This document shows, piece after piece, positions 1 to 8,094 of a stretch of DNA of 57,412 nucleotides; position 1 is the stretch's first letter, and each line of letters starts with the position of its first letter. Origin of the DNA: an uncultured Pelagibacteraceae bacterium (GTDB lineage Bacteria; Pseudomonadota; Alphaproteobacteria; Pelagibacterales; Pelagibacteraceae). The position numbers and the translations under genes were made by a program. The notes under the pieces were generated by a model that saw nothing but the letters and a program-made list of their open reading frames with translations, was not told the origin of the DNA and made no database searches. The stretch lies in assembly GCA_902554765.1 (NCBI GenBank), contig CACDPY010000004.1:1-57412 (forward strand), in the 5' to 3' direction.

Positions 1-99
1 TGGATGTTTTTCGATTAAAGTCACATCATGACCTTTCGCTTTAAGACGGAGCGCAGCAGCTATGCCCCCAAAACCAGAGCCAATTACAACAGAATTCAT
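1..99 (-). CDS. crtI: Phytoene desaturase (CrtI-like), N-terminal fragment
   Basis: Only the first 33 codons lie in the window; the gene continues past position 1. The start is the ATG read leftward from 99. The fragment holds a complete Rossmann dinucleotide-binding motif (GSGFGG) followed by [18 protein letters not shown], which closely resembles the FAD-binding N-terminus of bacterial phytoene desaturases. CrtI introduces double bonds into phytoene on the way to lycopene, beta-carotene and retinal. It lies 39 bp downstream of atpF in the same direction, so it may be read from the F0 operon. A different FAD amine-oxidase-family desaturase is possible because so little of the protein is visible. 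Confidence 0.7.
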   Translation of the reverse strand, partial: MNSVVIGSGFGGIAAALRLKAKGHDVTLIEKHP

Positions 100-138
100 T
101 GTGATAACTTATAGTTTTTTTAAAAAATTGTAAGAGTA

Positions 139-636
139 TTATGAATTAATTTTTTTTAACTCTTCTTTAGTTTCATCTAAATTTTTTTGGAACAGTGTAT
201 CTAGTTTAGATTTATCTATAGATGTGGTGATAATTTTTTTCACAGAATCTACTGCAATTTTAACTGATGCATTTTTAATCTCTTTTATTGCAGTATTTTT
301 CATTTGGGTAATTTTGATTTCAGCAGAATTTTTTTTAATTTCAGATGATTTATGAAACTTATCATTTAGTTCTATAATTAATCTATCACTATCTTTTTTT
401 GCTTGTTCTAAAATTTCATTACTTACAGATTGAGCAGTATCAAGTTTTTTTTGAGCATTATCCAATAATATCTTAGCTTCAGTTCTTAGCTTTTCACTTT
501 CATCTATTTCATTCTTGATATCTAAAATAAGTTTATTAAGTAATTCATTTATTTTTTGAGGTATTTTTAAATAAATTAATATGCCAAAAAAGATAAAAAA
601 TGAAACTGCCACCCAAAATGTTGCATCAAGAGCCAT
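139..636 (-). CDS. atpF: F0F1 ATP synthase subunit b
   Basis: Peripheral-stalk subunit b, 165 aa, which joins the membrane F0 rotor-stator to the F1 head. One N-terminal membrane segment (about residues 4-24, FWVAVSFFIFFGILIYL) is followed by a long charged helix rich in Lys, Glu and Asp, as expected of a dimerising stalk. I chose the ATG at 636 (MALDATFW) because GGAG lies about nine bases upstream; longer in-frame starts at 651 and 711 run deeper into atpF'. The start overlaps the 3' end of atpF' by 11 bp, indicating translational coupling. It is the last F0 gene before the crtI-like gene. Confidence 0.93.
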   Translation of the reverse strand: MALDATFWVAVSFFIFFGILIYLKIPQKINELLNKLILDIKNEIDESEKLRTEAKILLDNAQKKLDTAQSVSNEILEQAKKDSDRLIIELNDKFHKSSEIKKNSAEIKITQMKNTAIKEIKNASVKIAVDSVKKIITTSIDKSKLDTLFQKNLDETKEELKKINS

Positions 637-1216
637 AGTATTTGTCTCCATTTCTTTTTGAAAGATCATCAACGATTGCAGATATACTGCTACTATTAAT
701 TTCAGTACCAATTAATTTTTTAATTAGATCGGAAGATGTATCGATTGCAATTCTATTAATTTTTTCAGGAGCACTTTTTCTTAAGAATTCAATTTCTTGT
801 TCAGCTTTTTTAATTTCCTCATTGATTTGCTCATCTAAAATTTCTTTTTTAGAATTAATATCCTTAAGTGCTTTTTCTCGAGCATCTTTAAAAATATTTT
901 TTGCCTCTAACTTGCTTTTAAGAACAACTTCATCATATTCTTTAAGTTTAGCTTCACTGTCTTCTCTTTGTTTTTCTGCCGCCTCAATATTCTCTTGTAT
1001 TTGAGATTTTCTTAATTCTAAGTTTGCACTTATTTTTGGTAGAATTAGTTTTGATAAAACAACATATAAAATACCAAAAGTTAATGTAAGCCAGAATATT
1101 TGTGAAATCCAAAATTCAGGATCTAATTGAGGCATACCTCCACTTTCAGCCGCAAAAACTTCTTTTATAAAAAAGAAATTAAAAAATATAAACTGAAAAA
1201 ATATTTTTTTAATCAT
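626..1216 (-). CDS. atpF': F0F1 ATP synthase subunit b' (second stalk subunit)
   Basis: Second, diverged b-type stalk subunit, 196 aa, typical of alphaproteobacteria and photosynthetic bacteria, which build a b/b' heterodimer. The ATG at 1216 is preferred; extension to 1231 would need a TTG. The N-terminus carries a hydrophobic stretch rich in Phe (about residues 4-20) ending in VFAAESGG, which looks like a cleavable signal peptide. The real membrane anchor comes next (FWISQIFWLTLTFGILYVVLS), then a long charged coiled coil. It starts four bases after atpE and overlaps atpF. The signal-like leader is worth noting because b subunits usually insert through their single anchor. Confidence 0.92.
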   Translation of the reverse strand: MIKKIFFQFIFFNFFFIKEVFAAESGGMPQLDPEFWISQIFWLTLTFGILYVVLSKLILPKISANLELRKSQIQENIEAAEKQREDSEAKLKEYDEVVLKSKLEAKNIFKDAREKALKDINSKKEILDEQINEEIKKAEQEIEFLRKSAPEKINRIAIDTSSDLIKKLIGTEINSSSISAIVDDLSKRNGDKYYGS

Positions 1217-1220
1217 TAAT

Positions 1221-1448
1221 TTAAAATGCAAAAAGAATGATTAACGCAACTACCAACCCAAATAATCCCGTAGCTTCTGCAAGAGCAAAACCTAAAAGCA
1301 AATTAGGAAATTGTTTTTGTGCAGCAGAAGGATTTCTCATTGCTCCTGACAAATAATTTCCAAAGATTATTCCTATACCAACACCGGCACCAGCTAGAGC
1401 TATCGCTGCTAAACCTGCTCCGATCATTTTTGCTGCTTCTAATTCCAT
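1221..1448 (-). CDS. atpE: F0F1 ATP synthase subunit c (proteolipid rotor)
   Basis: The 75-residue rotor-ring proteolipid that carries protons across the membrane. It forms a hairpin of two membrane helices: the first is glycine- and alanine-rich (GAGLAAIALAGAGVGIGIIFG), followed by the polar loop SGAMRNPSAAQKQ. The second (LLGFALAEATGLFGLVVALIILF) carries the ion-binding Glu in FALAEATGLF. The residues around that Glu look like a proton-translocating rather than a sodium type, which is inference. Located between atpB and atpF' in the usual F0 order. Confidence 0.97.
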   Translation of the reverse strand: MELEAAKMIGAGLAAIALAGAGVGIGIIFGNYLSGAMRNPSAAQKQFPNLLLGFALAEATGLFGLVVALIILFAF

Positions 1449-1466
1449 TATATCCTCCTATGTTTA

Positions 1467-2201
1467 TTAATGGTGTAAATTTAATGCATCATTTAAATAG
1501 ATGCATGTTAAGATTGCAAAAACATATGCTTGAAGAAAAGCAACTAAGATCTCCAAACCAGTTAAAGCAACCGAAAAACTCAGTGGAAGCCATCCACCGA
1601 CTATTCCAAGACTTATAACAAAGCCTCCGAAAACTTTCATCATAGTATGACCAGCCATCATGTTAGCAAAAAGCCTCACAGAGAGACTGACGGGTCGACT
1701 TAAATATGAAATAATTTCAATAACAACTATTAATGGTAATAGCACAATCGGTACTCCACTTGGTACAAATAATTTTAAATAACCAAAACCATGCTTAATA
1801 AAGCCAATAATTGTCACCCCAATAAATATAAATGCTGCAAGAACAAAAGTTACAATTATATGACTTGTAACAGTAAAAGTGTAGGGAATCATTCCAAACA
1901 TGTTGCTAAAAAGAACGAACATAAATAATGAAAATATAAAAGCAAAATAAGGTTTTGCTTTTGAGCCAGCAGTGTCACTAATCATCTTAGAGACAAATGT
2001 ATAACTTAATTCAGCAAGTAGCTGAATCTTATCCGGAATAATTGAATTTTTTTTAGAACCTAAATTAAAAATAATCAAGATAGCCAGTGAACTTACAACC
2101 ATAAACAAACTTGCATTTGTAAATGAAATATCAAAAGTACCTATTTTAATTTCTGGACCAATTCTATAAACTTCGAATTGTGTCATCGGGTTTGCTGCCA
2201 T
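1467..2201 (-). CDS. atpB: F0F1 ATP synthase subunit a
   Basis: Membrane stator subunit a, 244 aa, which forms the proton half-channels against the c-ring. It is a multi-span protein, and the fourth region contains the family signature SVRLFANMMAGHTMM with the essential channel Arg in 'SLSVRLFANM'. The N-terminus MAANPMTQFEVYRI matches alphaproteobacterial AtpB openings. It lies 12 bp after atpI and 18 bp before atpE in the same orientation. F1 genes are not in this window, consistent with the split F0/F1 operons of alphaproteobacteria. Confidence 0.97.
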   Translation of the reverse strand: MAANPMTQFEVYRIGPEIKIGTFDISFTNASLFMVVSSLAILIIFNLGSKKNSIIPDKIQLLAELSYTFVSKMISDTAGSKAKPYFAFIFSLFMFVLFSNMFGMIPYTFTVTSHIIVTFVLAAFIFIGVTIIGFIKHGFGYLKLFVPSGVPIVLLPLIVVIEIISYLSRPVSLSVRLFANMMAGHTMMKVFGGFVISLGIVGGWLPLSFSVALTGLEILVAFLQAYVFAILTCIYLNDALNLHH

Positions 2202-2213
2202 AAATTTTTTTAT

Positions 2214-2489
2214 CTATTTTTGCATATTTTTTGCAGATTTAATTACATTTGTAATGCCAGCAACTACCCCTACAAAAAAAAATATTAAAATTAACCAGGG
2301 TTTAGTACCAAAGGTCTTGTCTAAAATAAACCCAATAATTGTCCCTACTGCAACAGCAGAGACAAGTTCGGTACTTAGCTTAAAAGCACTGCCAATAGGG
2401 CTTGGATTATGTTTTTTATTATCCAAACTTCTATTTAAGACCTTTTTTTTTGCAATCTCTAAGCGAGTTTTGAATGGATCTTTGGTCAT
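2214..2489 (-). CDS. atpI: ATP synthase accessory protein AtpI (F0F1 subunit I)
   Basis: Small two-helix membrane protein, 91 aa, encoded at the head of the F0 operon; AtpI family members assist c-ring assembly. A basic, cytoplasmic-looking N-terminal third is followed by two hydrophobic helices (about residues 37-57 and 65-85, the latter with PWLILIFFFVGVVAGITNV), matching the AtpI/AtpQ (DUF) architecture. It starts 13 bp after the smc stop, so the F0 genes may be transcribed at least partly from promoters upstream of or within smc. Confidence 0.85.
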   Translation of the reverse strand: MTKDPFKTRLEIAKKKVLNRSLDNKKHNPSPIGSAFKLSTELVSAVAVGTIIGFILDKTFGTKPWLILIFFFVGVVAGITNVIKSAKNMQK

Positions 2490-2502
2490 TAAATCTTATT
2501 AA

Positions 2503-4899
2503 TTAAGCGACCATACTCTCTGCTTTTTGTAAATCAACAGCAACTAATTGACTTATACCTTTTTCAGGCATGGTAACCCCGTAAAGCCTATTCATTTTTG
2601 ACATTGTCAACGCATGATGGGTGACGATTATAAATTTAGTATTTGTAATTTTTGTGAGCTCCTCAAGTAAACTACAAAATCTTGTAACATTAGCATCATC
2701 CAAAGGTGCATCTACCTCATCGAGCACACAAATTGGTGAAGGGTTAGTTAAAAAAACTGCAAAAATTAAAGATAGCGCTGTTAGTGCTTGTTCGCCTCCG
2801 GATAATAAAGTTATAGATTGAAGTCTTTTACCTGGAGGACTAACTAACATTTCTAAACCTGCTTCAAGGGGATCATCAGAATCCACTAAATCAAGTTTAG
2901 CATTTCCACCATTAAATAATTTTGTGTAAACTTCGTTAAATTTTCTATTTACTTTATCAAAAGCCTCAATTAATCTTTCTCTACCTTTTTGATTTAATTC
3001 GTTAATACTGTCTTTTAATTTAATTATTGCCGAAACTAAATCTGCTCGATCCTGTTCCATTTTTTTTATTTCTGTTTCATATTTGTTCGTTTCTTCGTCA
3101 GCTTTTAAATTTACTGATCCTAATTTTTCTCTTTCTTGTTTTTTTTTGTCCAGTAAATCCTCTTGATTAATTGCATCAGGAAGTTCTTCTTTCCCAAATA
3201 AATTAGAATTTTCTAAAATATTGTCCTCAGTCAAATTAAGTTCTGAATTAATTCTATCTACTAAATCTGCTTTTCTTTTTCTTAAACCTTCAACTGTAGC
3301 CCCTGAACTTGCTTTTCGTTCTCTAATTTGAATTGATTGTTCTTGAATTTCATTTAATTGAACTCTTAAATTTTCTATTTTTTCATCAGTTAAATTAATA
3401 ATAGTCTCGTTATCTGTCTTTTCTTTTTCTGAAATTCTAAGACCTTCTGAAATTTGACCTTTTTTTTCAGCTTGTAATTTTGGTTGATTGTCCAACTTTT
3501 CTAGTTGAGAGTTTAGTTTACTTTTTCTCTCTGTTAATTCATTAACCATTTTCTCTGAATTTGATAATAAATTTTTCCAACTTGCTATTTCTTGATCTAT
3601 TATTGCTATTCTTTCATTTCTTTTAATGGAGTCATTTTTTATATTTTGATTTTTACTGTAACTTTCGGCATATTTCTCAATAATTGTTTTACAGTTATCA
3701 AGAACTGTTATTGCCTCATCATTTTTTTTTTGATTTATAAGATCTTTAACTTTATCAATCTCTAATTTTAAATTATTTTTTGCATAATCTAAATCTTCAT
3801 TAGAAGCTTTCTCAGTTTGATAATACTTTGAGTCAATCTCAATTAGGTCATTTTTTTCTTCTTTAAGTCTCTTTTCATTTGAATTTGCATCAATTATAAT
3901 TCCTTTTTCTCTGTCAATATCTTCATCAAAAGTTTTAAGAGATCTTTTAATATTTTCCAACTCATCTTGTGTTCTAGTATTTTCTTCATCAAGACCTTTG
4001 AGCTCTAAATTAAGTCTTTGAATTTTTGATAGATTTTCAATATTTTTTTCTCTTAATGGTGTAACTTTATCTGTTTCTGATTTAATTAAACTCTCAAGTT
4101 CAGAAATTTTGTTATTAAAACCACTTACTTCTCCCTCAGCCTCAGTATTGATTTCATTCTCAATCCTAATCTCTTTATCAATTTCTAATAACTTTAGATA
4201 ATACAAGCCTGCTTCTACTTTTTTTATTTCATTAGATACATTTTTATATTTAGTTGCCTCTTCAGCTTGCTTTTGTAGATTAGCTAGTTGTTTCTCTTGT
4301 TGTCTACGTAGTTCATCTGCTCTTTTTAAATTATTTTCTGCAGCACTTAATCTTAATTCAGCTTCGTGTCTTCTAACATGTAAACCCGAAATTCCTGCCG
4401 CCTCTTCTAATATTGCTCTTCTATCAGTTGGTTTTGCAGTAACAAGTGCCCCTATACGACCCTGGCTAATCATAGATGGAGAATGAGCACCAGTAGACAA
4501 GTCAGCAAAAAACATTTGAGCATCTCTAGCCCTAACTTCTTTATCATTAATATAAAATTTGGAGCCTTTATCTTTTTCGATTTTTCTTCTAACACTTATT
4601 TCATCGAAATCTCTAAATTGAACAGGTCCCTCATTGTTTTCATTTGCAACTGTAACTGAAACTTCAGCAATATTTTTAGATGATTTATTTGAAGTACCAG
4701 AAAATATTACATCTTCCATTCCAGATCCTCTCATACTTTTGGCAGATGTTTCTCCCATAACCCATCTCAGAGATTCTACAATATTAGATTTTCCACATCC
4801 ATTTGGTCCAACAATGCCAGTCAAACCTTCTTCAATTAAGAAGTTGGTTTTATCCGCAAAAGATTTAAACCCATTAAGTTGGATTTTTTTAAACTCCAT
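2503..4899 (-). CDS. smc: Chromosome segregation ATPase SMC, hinge-less short form
   Basis: SMC-family ATPase, 798 aa, against roughly 1150-1190 for ordinary bacterial SMC. The head is complete: Walker A GPNGCGKS (31-38), a Q-loop near residue 146, signature LSGGEQ (699-704), Walker B CVLDEVD (724-730) and the switch His near 760. The arms (about 170-355 and 425-645) are charged coiled coil. Between them, where a roughly 150-residue globular hinge with conserved glycines should sit, there is only a Lys/Asn/Glu-rich helical-looking stretch of about 70 residues (360-430). Sequence resembling the usual post-hinge arm (IDQEIASWKN, 434-443) follows directly. ScpA and ScpB are not in the window. 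Order dciA-dsbA-smc beside mutY is typical of alphaproteobacteria. Confidence 0.93.
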   Translation of the reverse strand: MEFKKIQLNGFKSFADKTNFLIEEGLTGIVGPNGCGKSNIVESLRWVMGETSAKSMRGSGMEDVIFSGTSNKSSKNIAEVSVTVANENNEGPVQFRDFDEISVRRKIEKDKGSKFYINDKEVRARDAQMFFADLSTGAHSPSMISQGRIGALVTAKPTDRRAILEEAAGISGLHVRRHEAELRLSAAENNLKRADELRRQQEKQLANLQKQAEEATKYKNVSNEIKKVEAGLYYLKLLEIDKEIRIENEINTEAEGEVSGFNNKISELESLIKSETDKVTPLREKNIENLSKIQRLNLELKGLDEENTRTQDELENIKRSLKTFDEDIDREKGIIIDANSNEKRLKEEKNDLIEIDSKYYQTEKASNEDLDYAKNNLKLEIDKVKDLINQKKNDEAITVLDNCKTIIEKYAESYSKNQNIKNDSIKRNERIAIIDQEIASWKNLLSNSEKMVNELTERKSKLNSQLEKLDNQPKLQAEKKGQISEGLRISEKEKTDNETIINLTDEKIENLRVQLNEIQEQSIQIRERKASSGATVEGLRKRKADLVDRINSELNLTEDNILENSNLFGKEELPDAINQEDLLDKKKQEREKLGSVNLKADEETNKYETEIKKMEQDRADLVSAIIKLKDSINELNQKGRERLIEAFDKVNRKFNEVYTKLFNGGNAKLDLVDSDDPLEAGLEMLVSPPGKRLQSITLLSGGEQALTALSLIFAVFLTNPSPICVLDEVDAPLDDANVTRFCSLLEELTKITNTKFIIVTHHALTMSKMNRLYGVTMPEKGISQLVAVDLQKAESMVA

Positions 4900-4907
4900 G
4901 ACTTAAC

Positions 4908-5483
4908 TTATATCATTTTTTCAAGTGATTTTTTTAAATTCTTGTAATTTAGAGATTTTTCAAACTTTTTACCATTTATTATAATCGTAGGAGTAGCATT
5001 TACTTTGAATTTTTTAGAACCTTCGATTCGATCATTTAAAACAAAATCTTCGATTTCTTTATTATTTATACATTTTTCAAAATCTAACTTAAAACCCTCT
5101 TTTTCAAGAAATTTTTTCAGATTACCATCAATCTCCTCTGCTGTACTACCTTTAACCCAAGCTTGTTGATTTGAGTACAAACTTTCTAAAATTTCTAAAC
5201 CTTTATTATTTTTACATTGGGCAATTTTTGAAGCTTTGAAAGCAGCAATATCTAAAGGGAAATGCCTGAATTCTATTTTAGCTAATCCTGTATCAATATA
5301 ATCTTTTTTAAGCTGAGGATAAACATCAATGTGAAAATTAGCACAATGACTACAAGTTAAGGACTCGTAGGCAATAATTGTAATTTTAGCATTCTCATTT
5401 CCTGAGATTATTCTCTTAGTTTCAGCGTTTACACTGATAATAGAGTTAAAAAATAAAATTAAGATAATTAGTGTTTTTTTCAT
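4908..5483 (-). CDS. DsbA-like periplasmic thiol-disulfide oxidoreductase
   Basis: Secreted thioredoxin-fold protein, 191 aa. Residues 1-20 form a signal peptide (KKTLIILILFFNSIISVNA). Next comes the fold start ITIIAYESLTCSHCANFH with a CSHC redox motif, an inserted helical domain with two further cysteines (QCKNNKG and KCINNKE), and the cis-Pro segment VNATPTIIINGK near residue 165. It likely forms or rearranges disulfides in periplasmic proteins; the exact redox partner cannot be read from sequence. It overlaps dciA by 4 bp and ends 8 bp before smc. The thioredoxin-smc pairing is conserved in alphaproteobacteria and probably reflects operon history, not shared function. Confidence 0.85.
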   Translation of the reverse strand: MKKTLIILILFFNSIISVNAETKRIISGNENAKITIIAYESLTCSHCANFHIDVYPQLKKDYIDTGLAKIEFRHFPLDIAAFKASKIAQCKNNKGLEILESLYSNQQAWVKGSTAEEIDGNLKKFLEKEGFKLDFEKCINNKEIEDFVLNDRIEGSKKFKVNATPTIIINGKKFEKSLNYKNLKKSLEKMI

Positions 5484-5968
5484 TTTTCTTTAAATACTTT
5501 TGTAAGCTCAAGTAGAGATTTTTTTATTTTTTCATTTTTAACATCATTTATCTTTTTGTGGTATTTTTTATTTGTCACATTTTCTTTTTGATCACCTTCT
5601 TTTATAAGGATTTTGCCCTCATCATTAAAACTAATAAATTTTAGCTTTTCAACAACCTTATATCCAAAAAAACTATTCATCTTGTCTATAATTTCTTTTT
5701 TCGAATATTCTAAATCAACTTCACGACCTCTTTTAACCATTATCAACAAAGTGCTTACACCAAATTTATTTGAATTTTTAAATGATTTTGGGTAACAGAT
5801 TTTGAACAAATCATCACCTACAATATATTTCCAATTACTTAAGGTTTCAGAATATATATGACCTTTTTTATTGATGACCTTTTTGATATTTTTTGGCAAA
5901 GTGTCTTTAAAAGATCTTAAGCCTTGAATGCTACTATTTCTCTGCTTAGTATATTTTTTAAATTGCAT
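5480..5968 (-). CDS. dciA: DciA family protein (DUF721), probable helicase loader
   Basis: Protein of 162 aa with the DUF721/DciA fold in its N-terminal two thirds: the segment YSETLSNWKYIVGDDLF followed by TLLIMVKRGREVDLEYSKKE fits the family pattern of a Trp-containing helix and then a beta-strand pair. The C-terminal 40 residues are Lys/Glu/Asn-rich and probably disordered. DciA proteins act with DnaB helicase in bacteria lacking DnaC. I chose the ATG at 5968 (MQFKKY), which directly abuts the divergent mutY ATG; a start at 5980 would overlap mutY. The next gene downstream (dsbA-like) overlaps by 4 bp. Confidence 0.75.
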   Translation of the reverse strand: MQFKKYTKQRNSSIQGLRSFKDTLPKNIKKVINKKGHIYSETLSNWKYIVGDDLFKICYPKSFKNSNKFGVSTLLIMVKRGREVDLEYSKKEIIDKMNSFFGYKVVEKLKFISFNDEGKILIKEGDQKENVTNKKYHKKINDVKNEKIKKSLLELTKVFKEK

Positions 5969-6949
5969 ATGAAAGAACAATTATTAACAAAAAAAATTCT
6001 TAATTGGTATGATTTAAATAAAAGATCATTACCATGGCGAAAAAATGTTTCATTACATAATAGACAGTATTATACCTTAGTAAGTGAGTTTATGTTACAA
6101 CAAACACAGGTTGCAACAGTAATACCTTATTTTTATAGATTTATAAAAAAAATCCCAAGCCTTAAACACTTGGCAAAAGTAAACAATCAAAAACTTATAA
6201 AACTTTGGGAGGGTCTTGGATATTATTCAAGAGTTAGAAATTTAAAAAAAACTGCACAAACAATTATTAAAGATTATAATGGAAAGGTACCTAATAATTA
6301 TGAAGAATTGTTGTTATTACCTGGGATTGGAAAATATACTGCAAGTGCAATTTTAGCTATTGCTTTTAACAAGCCTTACATTCCTTTAGACGGAAATATA
6401 GAGAGAGTCCTTAAAAGATATCTTTATCTAAAAAAAGAAAAGGATATTCAAAAAGATAATCTTAATAAAAAAAAATCTATATTTGGAATTTCATCAAGAT
6501 CAAGCGATTATGCTCAAGCTTTAATGGAATTGGGAGCACTAATCTGTAAACCAATTAATCCCTTATGTAATCAATGTCCTATATCAAACAAGTGTAAGTC
6601 TTTGCATAAGAAGGATTTTGATATAACAAAAATTGCTAAAAAGAATATAGACAAATACTTTCTATTGAAAGTTTATAAAAAAAATCAAAAATATTTATTA
6701 ATTAAAAATACCAAGTTTAATTTTTTAAAAAATTTAACAATATTTCCTATGGAAGAATTATCTAAACCTAAAAATTTTAATGAAAATTTAAATTTTAAAT
6801 TATCTAATATGAACATGAATATTAAAATTCAATATCTAAAAAATAGCAGTAAATTTCAGGAACCATATTGGGTTGATGAAAAAAAATTAAATAATTATAT
6901 GCTGCCATCGTTTACAAAAAAAATTGTTAAATATTTGGAAAGAAGTTAA
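5969..6949 (+). CDS. mutY: A/G-specific adenine DNA glycosylase MutY
   Basis: Removes adenine mispaired with 8-oxoguanine, 326 aa. The catalytic Glu lies in SEFMLQQTQV (about residue 40). The helix-hairpin-helix LPGIGKYTASAI and the catalytic Asp in PLDGNIERV follow near 120-141. The [4Fe-4S] cluster motif C-x6-C-x2-C-x5-C is intact (CKPINPLCNQCPISNKC). The C-terminal Nudix-like 8-oxoG recognition domain is short and diverged. The start is the ATG at 5969, abutting the dciA start; upstream in-frame starts would run into dciA. The stop overlaps the next ATG (TAATG). Confidence 0.95.
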   Translation: MKEQLLTKKILNWYDLNKRSLPWRKNVSLHNRQYYTLVSEFMLQQTQVATVIPYFYRFIKKIPSLKHLAKVNNQKLIKLWEGLGYYSRVRNLKKTAQTIIKDYNGKVPNNYEELLLLPGIGKYTASAILAIAFNKPYIPLDGNIERVLKRYLYLKKEKDIQKDNLNKKKSIFGISSRSSDYAQALMELGALICKPINPLCNQCPISNKCKSLHKKDFDITKIAKKNIDKYFLLKVYKKNQKYLLIKNTKFNFLKNLTIFPMEELSKPKNFNENLNFKLSNMNMNIKIQYLKNSSKFQEPYWVDEKKLNNYMLPSFTKKIVKYLERS

Positions 6950-8094
6950 TGAAGAATATAGCTGTTATTGGAGCTGGGATTTCAGGTTTATTTATTGCAA
7001 ATTTATTTAAAAGAAATCCTAACTACAATATTACAATCTATGAAAAAAATTCATCTATTACCTTAGGAGAGGGCTATGGCGTTCAATTATCAGTTAACAG
7101 CATAAAGCTTCTTAATGAAATTGGATTTAAAAAATTACATAATAATGAAAAATTTACTCCTGAAAAAATTAATTTTTATTTAAATGATACTGTAAATAAA
7201 ATATGTGAGCTGGATATCACAGACTTTAATTTAAAGGATTGTAAGTATACTACTTTAAAAAGATCATCATTAATAAATTTCTTAAAAACAGATTTGGAAG
7301 ACCTGATAATGACTGGCTACAATATTTCTAAAATAGATCAACAAGACAAACAAATTAAACTTTCTTTTGAAAACGAAGAGACAAAAGAATGTGATTATTT
7401 AATTATTTCTGATGGAATTTTTTCAAAAAGTAAAAGTCTTATTTCTGAAAGTGAGACTAAACCTAAATATAATAACACATTAGCAATTAGAGGTATTTTA
7501 ACCAAATCTTTTGAAACGATTGATGATAAAAATATTTCTTTATTTTTAGGTCCAGACTTTCATCATGTAATTTATCCAGTAAGCTCAAATGGAGACCTAA
7601 ATTTTATAGCTTTAATGAAATACCAGCTGTCAGAAGAAGATCAAAAAAACTACTCACTATTCAGTGATAATACTTTTATAAAAAAAATATTACAAAAAAT
7701 TCCTTTAGAAAATAAAGATTTTTTAAAAGATTTAAAAGAATTAAAAATATTTCCAGTATTTGTAAGTGACAATTTCCATAAATTACAAAGTAATAATATT
7801 CATTTAATTGGTGATGCTTTTTTTGCATTTCCCCCTTCATTTGCTCAGGGCGCATCACAGTCAATTGAAGGTGCTTATGAGTTATTTAAAAGCATTGAAA
7901 ATAATACAGAAAGTAATTTTTTTAAGAATAGAGTTAAAAAAACAAAAATGGTAAATATTAGATCAAAATTTAATCAGTTTATTTTTCACTTATCTAATCC
8001 TTTAGTCACATTTGTTAGAAACATTTTTTTAAAAAGATTAGTAAAAAACAAAAAATTTTTAGAGTCTTACTTAGGAAAAATTTATAAGAATTAA
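6949..8094 (+). CDS. FAD-dependent monooxygenase (UbiH/salicylate hydroxylase-like)
   Basis: Class A flavoprotein monooxygenase, 381 aa. The N-terminal Rossmann motif GAGISGLFIANLF binds the FAD adenine dinucleotide. The mid-protein DG motif appears in CDYLIISDGIFS. The GD motif LIGDAFFAFPPSFAQGASQSIEGA near residue 290 contacts FAD ribose and flavin. The C-terminal tail is basic with an amphipathic character. A ubiquinone-ring hydroxylase is one possibility, but the substrate cannot be assigned from sequence. It is translationally coupled to mutY by a 1-base overlap, and its TAA lies in a TTAA shared with the stop of convergent ccrM. Confidence 0.8.
   Translation: MKNIAVIGAGISGLFIANLFKRNPNYNITIYEKNSSITLGEGYGVQLSVNSIKLLNEIGFKKLHNNEKFTPEKINFYLNDTVNKICELDITDFNLKDCKYTTLKRSSLINFLKTDLEDLIMTGYNISKIDQQDKQIKLSFENEETKECDYLIISDGIFSKSKSLISESETKPKYNNTLAIRGILTKSFETIDDKNISLFLGPDFHHVIYPVSSNGDLNFIALMKYQLSEEDQKNYSLFSDNTFIKKILQKIPLENKDFLKDLKELKIFPVFVSDNFHKLQSNNIHLIGDAFFAFPPSFAQGASQSIEGAYELFKSIENNTESNFFKNRVKKTKMVNIRSKFNQFIFHLSNPLVTFVRNIFLKRLVKNKKFLESYLGKIYKN

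Noticed and set aside
642..1004. 120-codon plus-strand frame opposite atpF'
   Set aside because: It is a Ser/Leu/Ile-rich shadow of the Lys/Glu-rich coiled coil encoded on the minus strand.
1319..1618. 99-codon plus-strand frame across atpE and atpB
   Set aside because: It is antisense to two well-conserved ATP synthase genes and its His/Leu-rich translation is typical of shadow frames.
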